59,513 bases of DNA from Gnetum montanum (lineage: Eukaryota > Streptophyta > Gnetopsida > Gnetales > Gnetaceae). Position 1 is the first letter of the stretch. Each line of letters opens with the position of its first letter. The notes below the pieces were generated by a model. That model worked only from the letters and a program-made list of their open reading frames with translations. It ran no database searches and was not told the origin of the DNA. The translations under genes were made by a program, and so were the position numbers. Positions 25,985 through 38,063 of this stretch are shown here, piece after piece. The DNA lies in contig MNCI01000178.1 of assembly GCA_015680685.1 (NCBI GenBank), positions 13,883 to 73,395 on the forward strand. The letters are read 5' to 3'.

Positions 25985-27270
25985 CCCCCATGATTGAGTT
26001 GAAAGGAGGAGATTTGAAAGATCAAGTGTGCTTAACCATCGATTGAGATTTTGTGGCCATTGGTTACTCTTGTCTCTAGGAAAGGTTTAACTTGTTGCAT
26101 GTTGACCAATAACTTTTTGTTTTAGCTATCAGGATGGTAAATCATCATGGCCCTAGATGAAAAAGTTTCATTGATGATGTGAGGGTCCTCCCATAATATT
26201 TGGAATTTTGTACATTCAGGTACATGCATGGGGTTCTAGTATAACACCTTATCTCATAGTTGAAATTTGACTTTTTGTATCTTGAGGTTATGGTGTTGCT
26301 TGTTGTGTGCCTTGTGCACCTAATTCAATAATAGGATCACCAATTGATTTTCATCTAGCATGTTGAGATTCACCAATCTTTCTCTTTAGGATAGACTTAA
26401 ATCCAGGTCAAAGTCATAGGTCATTGAAAGTGTACGGAGCTTGGTTTGGATAGGAAGAGTTGAAAGTTTCCTATACACTAACTCTTAAGGAGAATATTTG
26501 ATAGGAAGTTTCCATGTTGAATGATAAGTACAAAGAGCATCGTTAAGTTTACTACTCTAATGCTTCCTATACTTACTAATTGTGTATGTTAATATTTTTG
26601 TGATTTCTCTATTTGTTACCTCCACTTGACCATTGGCTTGGGGGGTGGTATGGAGATGTAATTTTATGTTCAAGCCCTAAGCATTACATGAGTTTTCAAA
26701 AATTGACACATGTAAAGTGTGTTCCATTATCAAAAATTAGTTCCCATGGCATACCAAACCTGTTTACAACATTCTTTTGCACAAATTGTGTCATCGTAGA
26801 GGATGAATAGTTAGTGATGGTAGTGGCTTCGACCCACTTGGTACAATAGTCAATTTCCATGATTATGTATGCCTTTCCATCAGACATGGGGTTAAAGGAT
26901 CCCATGAAGTTAATCCCTCAAATATTGAAAGGTTCTAGTGGTTAAATTCACTATTCGGGCCCTTCAATTCGTATGGTCATCCCTCCATCTTGTTGGCACC
27001 TATCATAGGAATAGGAGAAGTGATGAGCATCCCTGAAGATTGTTGGCCAATAATACCCTACCATGAGGATTTTAATGATCATTCTCCTCCCAGCATCGTG
27101 ACCCCCACAAGGGCCTTTGAGGACCTAAAGTTGATCTACATCAGAAACACACCATCATACCAAGCCATTTGTGCAACTCTTGTAGATGCTACCTTTGATT
27201 TCCATGAAGTGCTTGGCCTAATGAAGAAACTAATGTTTCCTTTTGTTGTCCCATTCCTATGACATATCTT
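25985..27270 (-). pseudogene. Integrase remnant of the Tat-like element
   Basis: Minus strand. The zinc-finger end reads GYYWPTIFRDAHHF then CQQDGG (27065-26950). The catalytic core reads MEIDYCTKWVEA and LIFDNGTHFT (26905-26696), containing the first two catalytic Asp of the D,D(35)E triad. C-terminal residues VKPFLETRV appear near 26090. A stop separates the zinc finger from the core, and more stops follow. Confidence 0.8.
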
Positions 27271-27479
27271 GTGTGAGTAGATAAGAGAGAATGCAATCAT
27301 ATCAATTTGTTTCTTTAGGATTTTGAACATCAACAATACTAGCAAAGAGAAATTCATCAAGGAATTGATCAGATAATGTACCCTCATCCTCTTTGCTATC
27401 CCATCTCAATTGAGACAAGTGGTAGCCATCACATTCTTGGTCCCATTTTTGTCAATCATTTTCAAATCAATCTCTTGAA

Positions 27480-28560
27480 GGATTACTAACCACCATATGA
27501 TACAGGGACTCACTATTGGTTTTTTCATCAAGAACTAGATAGCATTGTGGTTGTTGTAAATAAAAATTTGGTATCCAAGCATATAGTACTTGAATTTCTC
27601 TAACAAATACACCATTTTCATGAGATCCTTTTTAGTGGTGATGTAGTTCAGTTGTGCACCCATAATGCTTCTACTCATACAATGTATGTAGCATGGACAT
27701 TTTGGATCATCCAACTATGTAAGCATGGCCCCCAAGGTATAATTTGATGCATTTGTCATGATGTGGAATGACCTAGACCAGTCTGGTGCTTGTAGAATTG
27801 GAGTTTATATGAGTTTTTACTTTAACTATTGGAATGTGTTCTTGCATTTCTTAGTCCACATGAACGGTGCATCTTTCTTTGTGAGCTCCACTAATGATTT
27901 GAAAATATTTGAGATTTTTTCAATGAAGTGCCTATAGTAACCTATGTGGCCAAGCAATGAACTTACATCTTTTACCATTTTTGGTTGCTTGGTTATTTCT
28001 TGGATGACCCATACTTTTTCTAGGTCAACCTCAATCCCTTTACTTGAAATCCTATGCCCCAAGACAATGCCCTCTTGAACCTTTAGGTGGTTCTTCTACC
28101 AATTGAGCCTCAAATTTGTCTCCACACATCTTTGAAGAACTTGCTCAAGGAAATCCAAGGCTTGCTCAAAGATATCCTCATAGGTAGAGAAGTCATTCAT
28201 GAAGACTTCTACCTTGCTACTGATCTTTTGTTGAAATATGCTTAGGCCCAATCATTGAAAAGTGGCAGAAGCATTACACAAGTCAAAGGGAATCTTCCTC
28301 TATGCAGTAGTCCCCCAAGGACTTGTAAATGTAGTCTTGGCTTGATCTTTTGATGCAATCTAGATTTGGTTATAGCCACTATAACCATCATGTAGTAACA
28401 ATGCCCTATAATGGTATCCAATACTTGGTCCACAAATGACAACAAAAAATGATCCTTGTAGGTTGTTGTATTCAACAGTTGAAAGTCTATACAAACTCTT
28501 CATTTTTCTTCTTTCTTTAGAATAATAACAAGTGTGCTAACCTACTCACTATCTAAAATT
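27480..28560 (-). pseudogene. Reverse transcriptase and RNase H remnant of the Tat-like element
   Basis: Minus strand, several frames. RT palm: KDHFLLSFVDQVLD and GHCYYMM (28475-28242), with the next frame giving GTTAYRKIPFDLCNASATFQ-like residues, then GHRISSKGIEVD and LGHIGYYRHFI (28062-27826). RNase H region: LNYITTKKDLMKMVY near 27650 and IIWWLVILQEIDLKMID near 27480. At least one frameshift splits the palm. The wording matches Athila/Tat polymerases. Confidence 0.82.
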
Positions 28561-29398
28561 TGGGTATATGAACCCTACTTTAAGGAGTTTCTTAATCTTC
28601 TCCTTGATGATCTTCTTGAGTTTTGGGTTCAATCATCTTTGCGGTTGTCTTTTTGGCTTGATGGAGGAGTCTATGTAGATTTAGTACTGGCATATCTAGG
28701 GATCTATCCTTATTGGCTCATGATATGACCAAACAAAGGTTGTTGGCCATTTGTTCATAACTTTGAATAATTTCTTTTTTATTAGGAGTAAGTGTGGCAT
28801 TAATAATCACTAACTTGTCATTCTTAAGAAATGCATATTCCATGCCTACCGGTAGAGCCTTTAACTTAAGGGGCTCCTACTTAAAATTATTAAGGATCTC
28901 CAAATCTCCCTAATTTATTTCACTTTGTGCATAAGAGAGTTGGAAATGGAGTTGCTCCAATTTATCCATGCTTTAAACATAGCAGCTAGTAAGGCTCTCA
29001 GCTACTTCCATGCACATTGTTGATTCAGTTTCATTGTCTATTATTAGCCACTAGGTACCTTCTTGTTTAGTGGCTACTACATACAAGAACCTTTAAATTT
29101 CTATGGTTTTTAGATATTGATTGCATGCTTGAAGTGATTTGCCTTTGATGATTCATAGTCTTTGCACACAATGAGACCCTATGTCATTATACATGATGCA
29201 TGGAACCCTCTTCTCTACCTTTTTGAATTTATTTTCCTTGGAAATCTTCAAGAAAAGGTCTTGAATCCTCATTCTCACATTAATGGTGATCAACCATGCC
29301 CTTCTCATGATGATTGGGAAGTCCCCCTTGTATTTCTACACATGGATACAAATGATGATAATAATGTCCTCCAATAGCCCCAAAGGAATAATGATGGA

Positions 29399-29623
29399 CT
29401 AATCTACCAACTCTAGCCTAATATTTCTCTTTTTCAAGGGAAGCAAGTTCCATGCCTTGTACATGTCTTGAGAAATTAAGTTAACTCCAAAACCTAAATC
29501 CAAAAAAGCCTTGCACAGTTTATTTCTAATGATATGTAGGTAGATAAGAGGGCTCCCAGGATTCAATTTCTTCCTAGGAAGGTGGTTGAACTTAATGCAA
29601 TTTATGATTACATGGGCCAACAT
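29399..29623 (-). pseudogene. Aspartic protease remnant of the Tat-like element
   Basis: Minus-strand open piece of 74 codons containing AFLDLGFGVNLIS, the active-site block (usual Athila/Tat form DLG(A/S)xVNLIP). Upstream residues NPGSPLIYLHI fit the N-terminal strand. The full domain is broken. Confidence 0.75.
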
Positions 29624-30254
29624 GATAGTATGGACTTGGGGAGTATTTTAATTTGAAGGCTAACCAAGATGGATCTCAGAGGTAGAAGTAGTAGGGTTGG
29701 TAGCCACAAGTGTTTGAGAGGGCTTCGTGGGGTTGCTGGTTCTAAAGAATGATCTCTTATGAGGCTTGGGTTTAGGACCATTTAGCTAAGGAGCCAATTG
29801 TAAATTCACTACCCTTATGGTATTTCTTTGCTATGGCTAGGTAGATATTTCTTCCTACATGAATGGAGAAGGTGGCAAAGGTGTTGTTGAAGGTGGTGCA
29901 GAAGTGGGTGTGTGTTAAGAAGGATAGAAGGAAAATGGAGACCCCCCCCTTGGAGAATGCACTTTGTAGTAATATGAAGGATAGTAGTGGTGTGGGAAGA
30001 AAGCATGACTAGAAGAGTCACATGGAGATACCAGCTACTGAAAGTAGTAATCATAGGGATTTGGTTGATGATAAGGGTAATGCTACCTTAGAGGTGGCAT
30101 CCCTCATGATTGAGGGTGTTTCCACTACTAGTACTACTCTTGAGGTTGAGGTGATGCTTCACTCAGATAGTATGCTTATTAATGTAATTGCTATTGATAG
30201 TTGTCTTATGGATAAGGCAATCTCTTGGATGCTTGCTATTTTTCCAATCTAGGA

Positions 30255-32250
30255 TTAAAAGAATACATTCCATATTCTTGTAGATGTAACAATGCTAGAC
30301 AACATACATTAAGATGTTAATATTGAAAAATGTCACAGTTGTCATCATCAATTTTAGAATTTTCAACCTTTACTACTATAGCTTTACCCTTATTTTTGTG
30401 ATATCCCTATGCAATATCCCTTTTCTTCCTTCTTTCATGATTACTTCCTCCTTGATCTCTAAGTTCTTTTGCAATCTTTAGAACAATTGAAAAATTCTCA
30501 TCCAAGAAGTCCCACATCTTGTCTACCTTAGCCAATATTTTAGTGAAATATTTCTATATTGACAAGGTTTTCCTCTGCATCACTTTATAAAGTGGTGCCT
30601 CCTCTTCATTGTCATAAAAATAGACCTCCCTCTTAAGAATGAAGGGTCTATGTTGTATTCCTTTGCACTTTTTCTTTCCTTTAGTTCACAGTCCTCTTTG
30701 ATCACCTGATCAATAAGCCTTTGAATCTAATGGATCCTTAGCTTAGAAAGTCTCCCTTGGGCATAGATCCCAAAATTTCTTCTTATTTTAGTCATAAGTC
30801 CATCTATGATATGGCGTACTTGATCCTATTGGGAGGATCTATGGCCTAGGCATTGATGCAATAGGGAGTAGTACTTTCCTAGGGCCACATCCAAGGACTC
30901 ATAATTGCCATATTTATAGCCCTTGAATTTACCTCTGCAAATTGGACACTTTGGAGTACATTTGATACTTATCATTAAACAGCTCCAACATTGTACTCCA
31001 TTGTCAAAGAGATTTTGGTTCTAAGGACGAATACTAGCTTTCAACTTCTTTTATGACTGTTTTTGGGAATAGTTTCAAATTTTTCCATTCTTTCTCAATA
31101 TTTTGCAAGGAACAATCATTGTGAAGGGCTTGCAAATAACTTTGCATATCTAAGTTATATTCCCCTTCAAATTTTGGGATATTGTTCATATCCAGCCTTT
31201 TGGTATGGCTGTCTTTTAAGTGCCTAGTTGAGATCCTGATAGCTTTTGAAATGTTCCACATGTTCCTGGTAGCCACTAGAGGCTGATCATAGTCATACTA
31301 GTCTCATTGACTGCTATCATGACCATGATGCCTATGATGTGCCTTGATATGCCTTCTTTCTCCATGTTGCTCCTCCCCTTGTTGTTATTCTTACCCCTAC
31401 TCTTTGTTATCCCAATAGGATTTGCAATCATCCCCATATCACCGTTCATCTTCATCTTGTTCTCTACTATCCTTTCTTTTATCTTGGTCTCTACTTCTAC
31501 TATTAGAGTTGGAGGAGAAAGAATATGAGGATGATGATGAGGGTGAAGAAGAAGGAGAATTAGCACCAGAAAAATCCCTGCAAGATTCTCTATTCAATCT
31601 ATACCTCATTCCTTGTATTTGTCTTTGTCCTCGTGCTTATCATTATTCGTGCTCTTTAACGATCAACTATGGCTACCATCTTTCAAGGTTCCCTAGTATT
31701 GAGAACCATTCTTCCCATTACCAATATTTTCCATAGTTGATTACAACCTTTTATTAAGGGTCTTCCCATCAAAGAAATGGGGAGAGTCTATGTATTGGAA
31801 GGCACCCAAAAACAAGTTCTTGAAATTATTGTGTTGTTGCAAGAATAAATGAGTAGGGAACCTCTTACTTTTTAAAGCCTCCTATCATGCTTTCATTTGT
31901 CAATATTTCCTCCATTAGGCATCAGTGAGATGATAATCCTTGTAGAGGTGATCCTGAACTTCATATTCTGCATTAAGTCCAGTAGTGTCCAACTAGATCA
32001 AATTGTTTAGTAAAATTGTAGGAACAGATTGATTGGGAGGCAACATGATGTTGCCTTCCATATTTCTCCATCATAGCTACTCATCCTAATGTAGGATGAA
32101 GGTGAAATCTGGAGTGTAAGGATCTGCATTGGTGTAGACAACTCGAAATTGTTAGGGAACTTGTATCTTTGGGACCTCTTGTCTTTGATTGGACTCATCA
32201 GTAGGTGCTTGGTCTTATGTTCTTAGTGATTTGTCATTTAATGGTCTTTA
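30255..32250 (-). pseudogene. Gag remnant of the Tat-like element
   Basis: Minus strand. The block LDMNNIPKFEGEYNLDMQSYLQAL (31190-31118, abridged) and, further on, GYKYGNYESLDVALGKYYSL (about 30920-30860) with RHIIDGL resemble Ty3/gypsy capsid regions. The N-terminal part (31560-31276) is rich in acidic and basic runs. Multiple stops and frameshifts are present. No intact zinc knuckle was seen. Confidence 0.6.
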
Positions 32251-32308
32251 CAACATCTTTGTAGGATTCACTAACATTTCCTACTTAGTGCACTTAGCTA
32301 CACAAAAT

Positions 32309-32326
32309 CCCTGATAATGGTGCCAA
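32309..32326 (-). other. Primer binding site (tRNA-Asp type)
   Basis: Minus strand reads TTGGCACCATTATCAGGG immediately after the LTR end ...CATCA. The usual Tat/Athila site is TGGCGCCGTTGTCGGGGA; the four differences are all G to A, as expected from decay at CG and CHG sites. Confidence 0.8.
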
Positions 32327-33161
32327 TGATGAGTAGTAAGTAGTCCCTCTATCCAACCATACGAATCACAAGTGTGCACTAGTGATCCGGTCAAATTCCA
32401 TGGACTTAGTGCCTAAATGTACCTATAGACAAAGATAGTGACTTGGGAAAACATGGTTATTATCTTTTTAGTTCTCACTTGTGTAAGCTCATTTGTATGG
32501 TTAAGTGTAAGCCAAGGCATATATATATATACATATATATCCTAAGTGTGAAAGTAAAGGTAAATGGTTGGTAACTAATGATCGAACTAGCTAATAGTTC
32601 TAAGCTGACTAGCCTAACATAAAATTTAGGCCCACTTTTCATGCACATCCTAAACTTGTGTCAATGCTACTAGATTACCAAGTATCTATTATTGGGTATA
32701 TCAAATAGCCACTGCTAGGATTAATAAGCATTAACGGTATGTTCAAAGTAGTTGTACTTATGTATCATTTTGTAAATGCAGTAATTAACTAAGGAAAAGA
32801 ATGTAAATTACATGAATAATAAAGTGCATGAAAATAAACATTAATCTATTCTAAGTGCTGTAAGAAGTATCAAGAATCTCATCTTTATTGTAATCACATT
32901 AATGTGTCCAAGTATAATGATGCTCGAATATAGATATGTACAATTCCTTGAAGTCCTATTGTGGGCACTCGGAAAATATTCTAACTTTGGTGAAACAAAA
33001 CTACAAGAAATTAGCTACACTAATTACATAACATCTCATAAATGTGGTGGGTACATGCATTTCTATAGGTGTGATTAGACATTGCATCGATGCATCTTCT
33101 CATGCGTTGATGGGGTTGTGTCTACCCATGTCCATCAACATAGCCAATCAATGATTCATCA
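32327..33161 (-). repeat. 5' LTR of the Tat-like element
   Basis: Starts TGATGAGTAGTAAG, ends GATTCATCA, and aligns with 20196-21010 throughout (ACCTATAGACAAAGATAGTG and the (TA)n tract shared). The promoter side carries the perfect palindrome TGCATCGATGCA at 33083-33094. Confidence 0.9.
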
Positions 33162-33249
33162 AATGATAACAATAAAAAGATCAAATAGCAATAAAGAAAC
33201 TAAAGAAGAAGAAAAATTCTATGACTATTTTTATTTATACTATAGGAAC

Positions 33250-35103
33250 TATGTTAGATGTCACTACAATAGCCTAATAGTTGCATGAGTATTGAGAATG
33301 GCTCTTGAGTGAGCAAGAGTAACGAGTAGGCAAAAATGGTGGGGATTCATCTATGTACTAGCCAGCAATGAGTCACCTAAATGAGGTGGCCCAAATAGTT
33401 AGTTTGATGGGAGAAGGTGGATCCATTTTCTTGGCCCAATGAATGCAGTTGTCTGAAAGGTTGAATCCTAGCACTAGAAAGGTAGTGGTATCGCTTGCAG
33501 AACAGTAGCCACTCCCAAAGATTTTTGGAAACACTGTGACCTTCTTAGTGTGCTTGAAGAAGGTAAGGGGGCAATAGTACTGGTGATGCAACACCAAGGA
33601 CAAAAGAGAATAGTAGAGGTGGTTGTTGATAGAATTGCCAAAACACTTAATGCACCTATGGTATTTGTACCAAATGTCACTACACTCAAAGATGTGCAAA
33701 TGTCTACAAGGATCATAAGAAGAAGATTAAGCACAACCCAACATGAAGAACTGCTAGACCAATTGGTGGGAACTGGGCAACTACTTCCAAATTTATTTGA
33801 TCTTTTAGATAGTATTACCACAACCTAGTTAGATTTGCTAGAGGCAAGGGGCAAAAATATTATCTTAGAAGTGCAACTCAAAACAACCAAGGAGCTGAAC
33901 AAGAACTTGGCTAATGAAGTTGCTGAATTAATAGCCCAAATTTCTAACCTTGCATTTCTCAACCTAGCATTGACAAGAGATGAAGGTCTTGAATAGCTTC
34001 ACACTAGATTGAAAGGGGTTGAGGGTGTGATGGAGACAATGGTGTTCTATCGATCCTTGGTAGAGGCTACCTAGCATAAAATTTAGAAGGCCTTGGATCT
34101 AACTCACTAGGAGAATATGCAACTAACCATAGAGAACCATTACCTACAAAAAGTTGATGAGCATAAACAATAGTTGGCCAACTTTATCCATCAACAACAA
34201 GAGCAACTAGCCAGAGTGAACACAAAGCTAAGGAGATTGAAAGCTAAGAATATGAAACCTCTCCATGGAGGAGGTCCATGCCCTTCACCAGAAGACTACA
34301 ATAGAAGTAGCCAACAAGAAATCAAAGGCTCTCAAATTTGAAAGAGTCAAGGATAACTATAGTGATAAGGTTGGCCTACAAAAAGAAGTAAATGAAAAAC
34401 GTATTCAAGTGGTGAAGGCAAAAGTGAATGATATCCTCTAGCAACTCCAACAAGGATGAGAATTATGATAGCCCATCATTGATGGGATCAATTAGTACAA
34501 TAAAGCATATATTTACCTAAAGGAGTTTCAGATAGAAGAAATGATGGAATACATAGAGCTTGCCAATCTCCAATACATGAATTTGGTTATGTTAACTACC
34601 AGATGACTGTGTTTAGAACTAGAGAAGCAAGTGGCCAGCTCGTACTTGTACAAGGTTAAGCACCACAAGGACACCAAGCAAAAGCTTGCGGTGGCAAACA
34701 CTTGACTCGAGGTTCTCAAGGGCAAATACACTGATCAGAGATCTACTACTAAGAACCTGGCCAGAAGAATGAATGACTACCAAGAGCTAAAAAATGCAAA
34801 CAAGGTGTTTGATGTTGAACGCAAACAATTCACTACCTAGTTTGTTAATGTTAAGGAGTTATTCCCAGTAATGCCCTATCCATGGGATATCCCCATTCTA
34901 GCCCACATTAGTGATGCCGTGTGGATTGTGAATGATCCCCAAAGCAAGGAGGAGAGGATAAAGGCATTACTAGATGCCTTTCACCTTCCACTAGAGGTAG
35001 TAGCTGTAGCAAGATAGCCATAGCAACCTCAACCACTACACGGGCCCAAAGTTGGTGAAGGTCCTATAGAACCACAGGAGCCTCCATCACCTATGACTAT
35101 TTG
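33250..35103 (+). pseudogene. 3' ORF remnant (second copy, plus strand)
   Basis: The clearest piece is 33550-33828 (92 aa, VEVVVDRIAKTLNAPMVFV). It is followed in the same frame by LEVQLKTTKELNKNLANEVA and HQQQEQLARVNTKLRRLKA, a probable coiled coil broken by TAG stops (for example before LDLLEARGKN and in ALDLTH-stop-ENMQ). The C-terminal part (MPYPWDIPILAHISD near 34870) matches the minus-strand copy at 21240-24081. Function unknown. Confidence 0.6.
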
Positions 35104-35314
35104 ATCTTCTCAACCGCCTTCATGCCATTAGAGGATGCGCTATCTGGTTTTGAGTATTTATGTCATGGTGTTCAATTTTATGTCATGAACACCACAAATT
35201 TTTGTAATGTTGTTGATTTGTACACTTAGGCACTCACTTTTATTATGTTGGTTTGTAATGTCAAGAGTTAGTCAATAATCCCATACCTTCCCAATTTTGT
35301 AAAGGAACATTCAT

Positions 35315-35325
35315 TCATGGGGGTA
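35315..35325 (+). other. Polypurine tract
   Basis: TCATGGGGGTA directly precedes the LTR start TGATGAATC at 35326. This shows that the following LTR is a 3' LTR in plus orientation. The complete element has the degenerate ATGAGGGTA at the same position. Confidence 0.6.
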
Positions 35326-36232
35326 TGATGAATCATCATTGTGTTGTGTTAATGAACCCTCATTGACATTGCCTCATCAATGGGCCCTCATCGATGCAAC
35401 CCCATCTACGTGGTGTTGCCTTGTCAACGGGGCCACATCAACATAGCTTCATAATAAAGTCTATAAATACATGCTTACTAGCCATAGTTGTAGCAGAGCT
35501 CTTGCAATTTTGTCATTTGAAAGCTAGAATATTTCTCTGAGTGCCTGTAGTAGGAGTTAAAAAGTGTATGAATCTTTATTCAAGCACTGTTGTACCTAAA
35601 CACACTAGTGTGAATGGCAATAAATGCAAGCCTTTTGATCAAACCTTGTAACACTTGGAATATATTAATGATTTATTTATGCATTTACTATTTTCATTAA
35701 TTATGTCATTAATTAAGATAAATTAGACTTCAAGTGATTAGTTAATTAATTAAGCTAAATAGATTAAACACATAAGTATGACTGCTTTGTGTGTAAACAT
35801 GTATTCACTTGGTAATCCTAGTAGCATTATTGCTTGGTTTGCCTAGTAGCATAAATTCTTGGTTATCCCATTAGCGGATACGTGGGTTTAGGATGTGTAT
35901 GGAAAGTGGGACTAAATGCTTATGTTAGGACTAGTTAGAGATGAGTTGACTAGTCAGATTAAATTAGTTATTAAATTACTTCATCTCTATATTTTAAGCA
36001 CCATGAACATAAAACATAAAATAATAAAAATCAAATGTCTCAGTTACACTTAACTATACATTTGCACATCACAAGTGTAATTGGGAAAACAACGAATCAC
36101 CTTTAGGGTAAAGTTCACTTTCTAGGAGACTAGTGTACCAGAAGACACAGAGTCCGCAGAATTTGACCAGATCGCATGTGAACACTTCATGATCCGTATG
36201 GTTGAGCATAGGGGTACCTTGACTACTCATCA
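35326..36232 (+). repeat. LTR of the inverted Tat-like fragment
   Basis: 907 bp, starts TGATGAATCATCATTG and ends GACTACTCATCA. TATA-like CTATAAATAC at 35461, only about 135 bp inside the LTR. Between them are repeated TCATCGATG/TCATCAATG motifs. Read in reverse, its far end matches the LTR at 58886 (TACCCCCTATGCTCAACC-like). Confidence 0.85.
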
Positions 36233-36573
36233 ATGATACTAAATGATCAAGTGATAATCCAATATTAACCTCTAGGTATTTTCTTTACAATTGTTTATCC
36301 TAGTGAAGCATAAAGCTAAAGTTTATATGGAAGGGATCTAGGTGCTAGTGGATAACTTTTATTTGTTTTGGCATATCATCTTTATTCATTTTAGTTATAT
36401 CATGTACTCTTATTGAATTATCATGCGAAAAAATTCATATTTTAGTTTATAAGTATGTCTTAAAATAAAATATTATTATTTTTATATGATAAATAATGTT
36501 AAACTCTAACAACAATCTTTTAATAATCCTCACTATCAAAAACACTAGCACACATCCCTAGCAACAATGCCAA
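36233..36573 (-). other. Leader fragment with primer site, adjoining a family LTR
   Basis: About 340 bp AT-rich. Its right end, read on the minus strand just after the LTR, is TTGGCATTGTTGCTAGGGA (36573-36555), a tRNA-Asp-type primer site. It resembles the leader at about 42895-43005. The rest of that element is missing to the left. Confidence 0.6.
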
Positions 36574-37539
36574 TGATGAGTAGTGAAGTAACCCTACACT
36601 CAACTATATGAATCACAACCATTCATTCATGATCTGATTCACTTCCTTGGATAGGACTAGTTGGATGCATTAGATAGTTGAGCACTAGATGTTGATCATT
36701 GTCTTTCTAATCACACTTGTGTGAGCTCAAGTAGTATGGTTAAGTGTGATTGAGTCATATGATTGTATTTTTTATTACTAAAATATTAAAAATATCAAAA
36801 TATGTTTAATTTTGTCTAGAGCCAACACTAAATTTGTAGGCCCAGAAATCCACACAAGCCCGAGAAAAAAGAAAAGAAACTTTATTAATTTTTCCACCAC
36901 ACTAAACACATGAATATGATATAAATTTATACATTTTTAGTTTGCCATATATAGAACAAACTAATATTGATTCATATCCCACTATTTATGGATCTCAACT
37001 AAATTTAGAGCAACTAACTTTTACCTCCTAACTAATTTAATATAAAGCCTTAATAACTAAAACACCTTCAATATGTGGGCATTCTCACAAAGCAATTCAA
37101 ACAATCCTCCCTTTATGGAAAGTCTACTTAGAATGAAACATCATAAAAGACACATGAACCTAGTTGGGATAAGACCCAACAATAGCGTTATTTGACCAAG
37201 CATAAGAAAAACTAGATTTAATAAGTGTCTAATACCACTTCAAATAAAATTATTTTTTCCTATGCAAATGAAAAGAAACACAAAAATTTCATCTCCTCAC
37301 CATAATAAATCTCTTGATCATTGCATCTTCTCACTAGTGATGCAAGCACATGATCTCATCCCCAAGAGTTATCATCACCAAGGATTTCCATCACCAAGTG
37401 ACAGTTTTAGTTTCATCTTGGTTACAAGTATTTGATGTTTCTGCTAGAGTTTCTTCATCTTCAACATCTTCAAAGACCATAAAAGAGTTAAATTTCTCAA
37501 TTATTTCATTCAACACATCTTGAGCTTGAACCTTGCAAT

Positions 37540-38063
37540 TTATTCAGAAAGCATGTGGTTTCTTACAATAGAAACAAGGCTTTCTAGATTATTTTGAATT
37601 TGAGCCTCTACAAGTAGATACCAAGGCTTGATCTTCAGAAAGCATGTGGTTTCTTACAATAGAAACAACGCTTTCTAGATTATTTTGAATTTGAGCCTCT
37701 ACAAGTAGATACCAAGGCTTGATCTCCAAAAGCTACTTGTCCAAGAACATTTTGACTTTCTTTCATTAATGTAGAAATTACCTTTTGAAGGTCAACATTT
37801 GTACTTTTAAGTGTGAAAATTACATTTGCAAGGGGAGTTGGCATACTATTCAAAAAATCGGTTTAGCATCATCATCATTGTTGGGCACAAATAGAATTAA
37901 ATTTATTTATATGTTCCACAATATTATCACCTTCTTCATCCTTAATTTGAATAAGTGTTGTTTCAAGAAAATTACAATGGAAGAAATTTGAGAACCAAAT
38001 AAAGAATTCAAAGTATCCCATACCTCCTTGAATGTAGCATCTACCTTGATTAAATGCAAACAA
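37540..38063 (-). pseudogene. Copia-type Gag remnant with duplicated zinc knuckle
   Basis: Minus-strand 38063-37875 reads FLETTLIQIKDEEGDNIVEH then INKFNSI, the capsid block of copia-type gag (UBN2/retrotran_gag). Downstream, CFYCKKPHAF occurs twice because of a 91-bp tandem duplication (37544-37634 and 37635-37725). The usual form is CFYCKKPGHxxxxC; here the Gly is lost and a stop follows. The duplication length is not a multiple of three. Confidence 0.65.
37544..37725. repeat. 91-bp tandem duplication
   Basis: Copies at 37544-37634 and 37635-37725 are almost identical (AACAAGGC versus AACAACGC and the final base differ). It lies in the gag zinc-knuckle region of the copia-like element. Confidence 0.9.

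Larger units (their letters stand above)
20196..33161 (-). mobile_element. Tat/Athila-like Ty3/gypsy LTR retrotransposon, near-complete, inactivated
   Basis: Two direct LTRs (20196-21010 and 32327-33161) bracket about 11.3 kb with recognisable gag, protease, RT, RNase H and integrase in that order on the minus strand, followed by an extra 3' ORF. The primer site next to the right LTR fits tRNA-Asp, as in the Tat/Athila lineage. Flanks are AATGT (left) and AATGA (right), a target duplication with one mismatch. Every ORF has stops and frameshifts, and the LTRs differ visibly, so it is old and dead. The order LTR-gag-PR-RT-RH-IN-ORF3-LTR fits the lineage's extra downstream ORF. Confidence 0.9.
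33162..36232 (+). mobile_element. Inverted 3' fragment of a Tat-like element of the same family
   Basis: This plus-strand piece holds the extra 3' ORF (about 33250-35103), a polypurine tract and a full LTR (35326-36232). GTTAAGGAGTTATTCCCAGT near 34851 matches the reverse complement of about 21435-21520. Its 5' part (gag, pol) is missing, and its left edge coincides with the outer edge of the complete element. So the two copies stand tail-out in opposite directions. Confidence 0.8.

Noticed and set aside
31276-31736. Overlapping plus- and minus-strand frames with acidic or hydrophobic runs
   Set aside because: These are shadows of a low-complexity purine/pyrimidine tract in the gag region of the Tat-like element.
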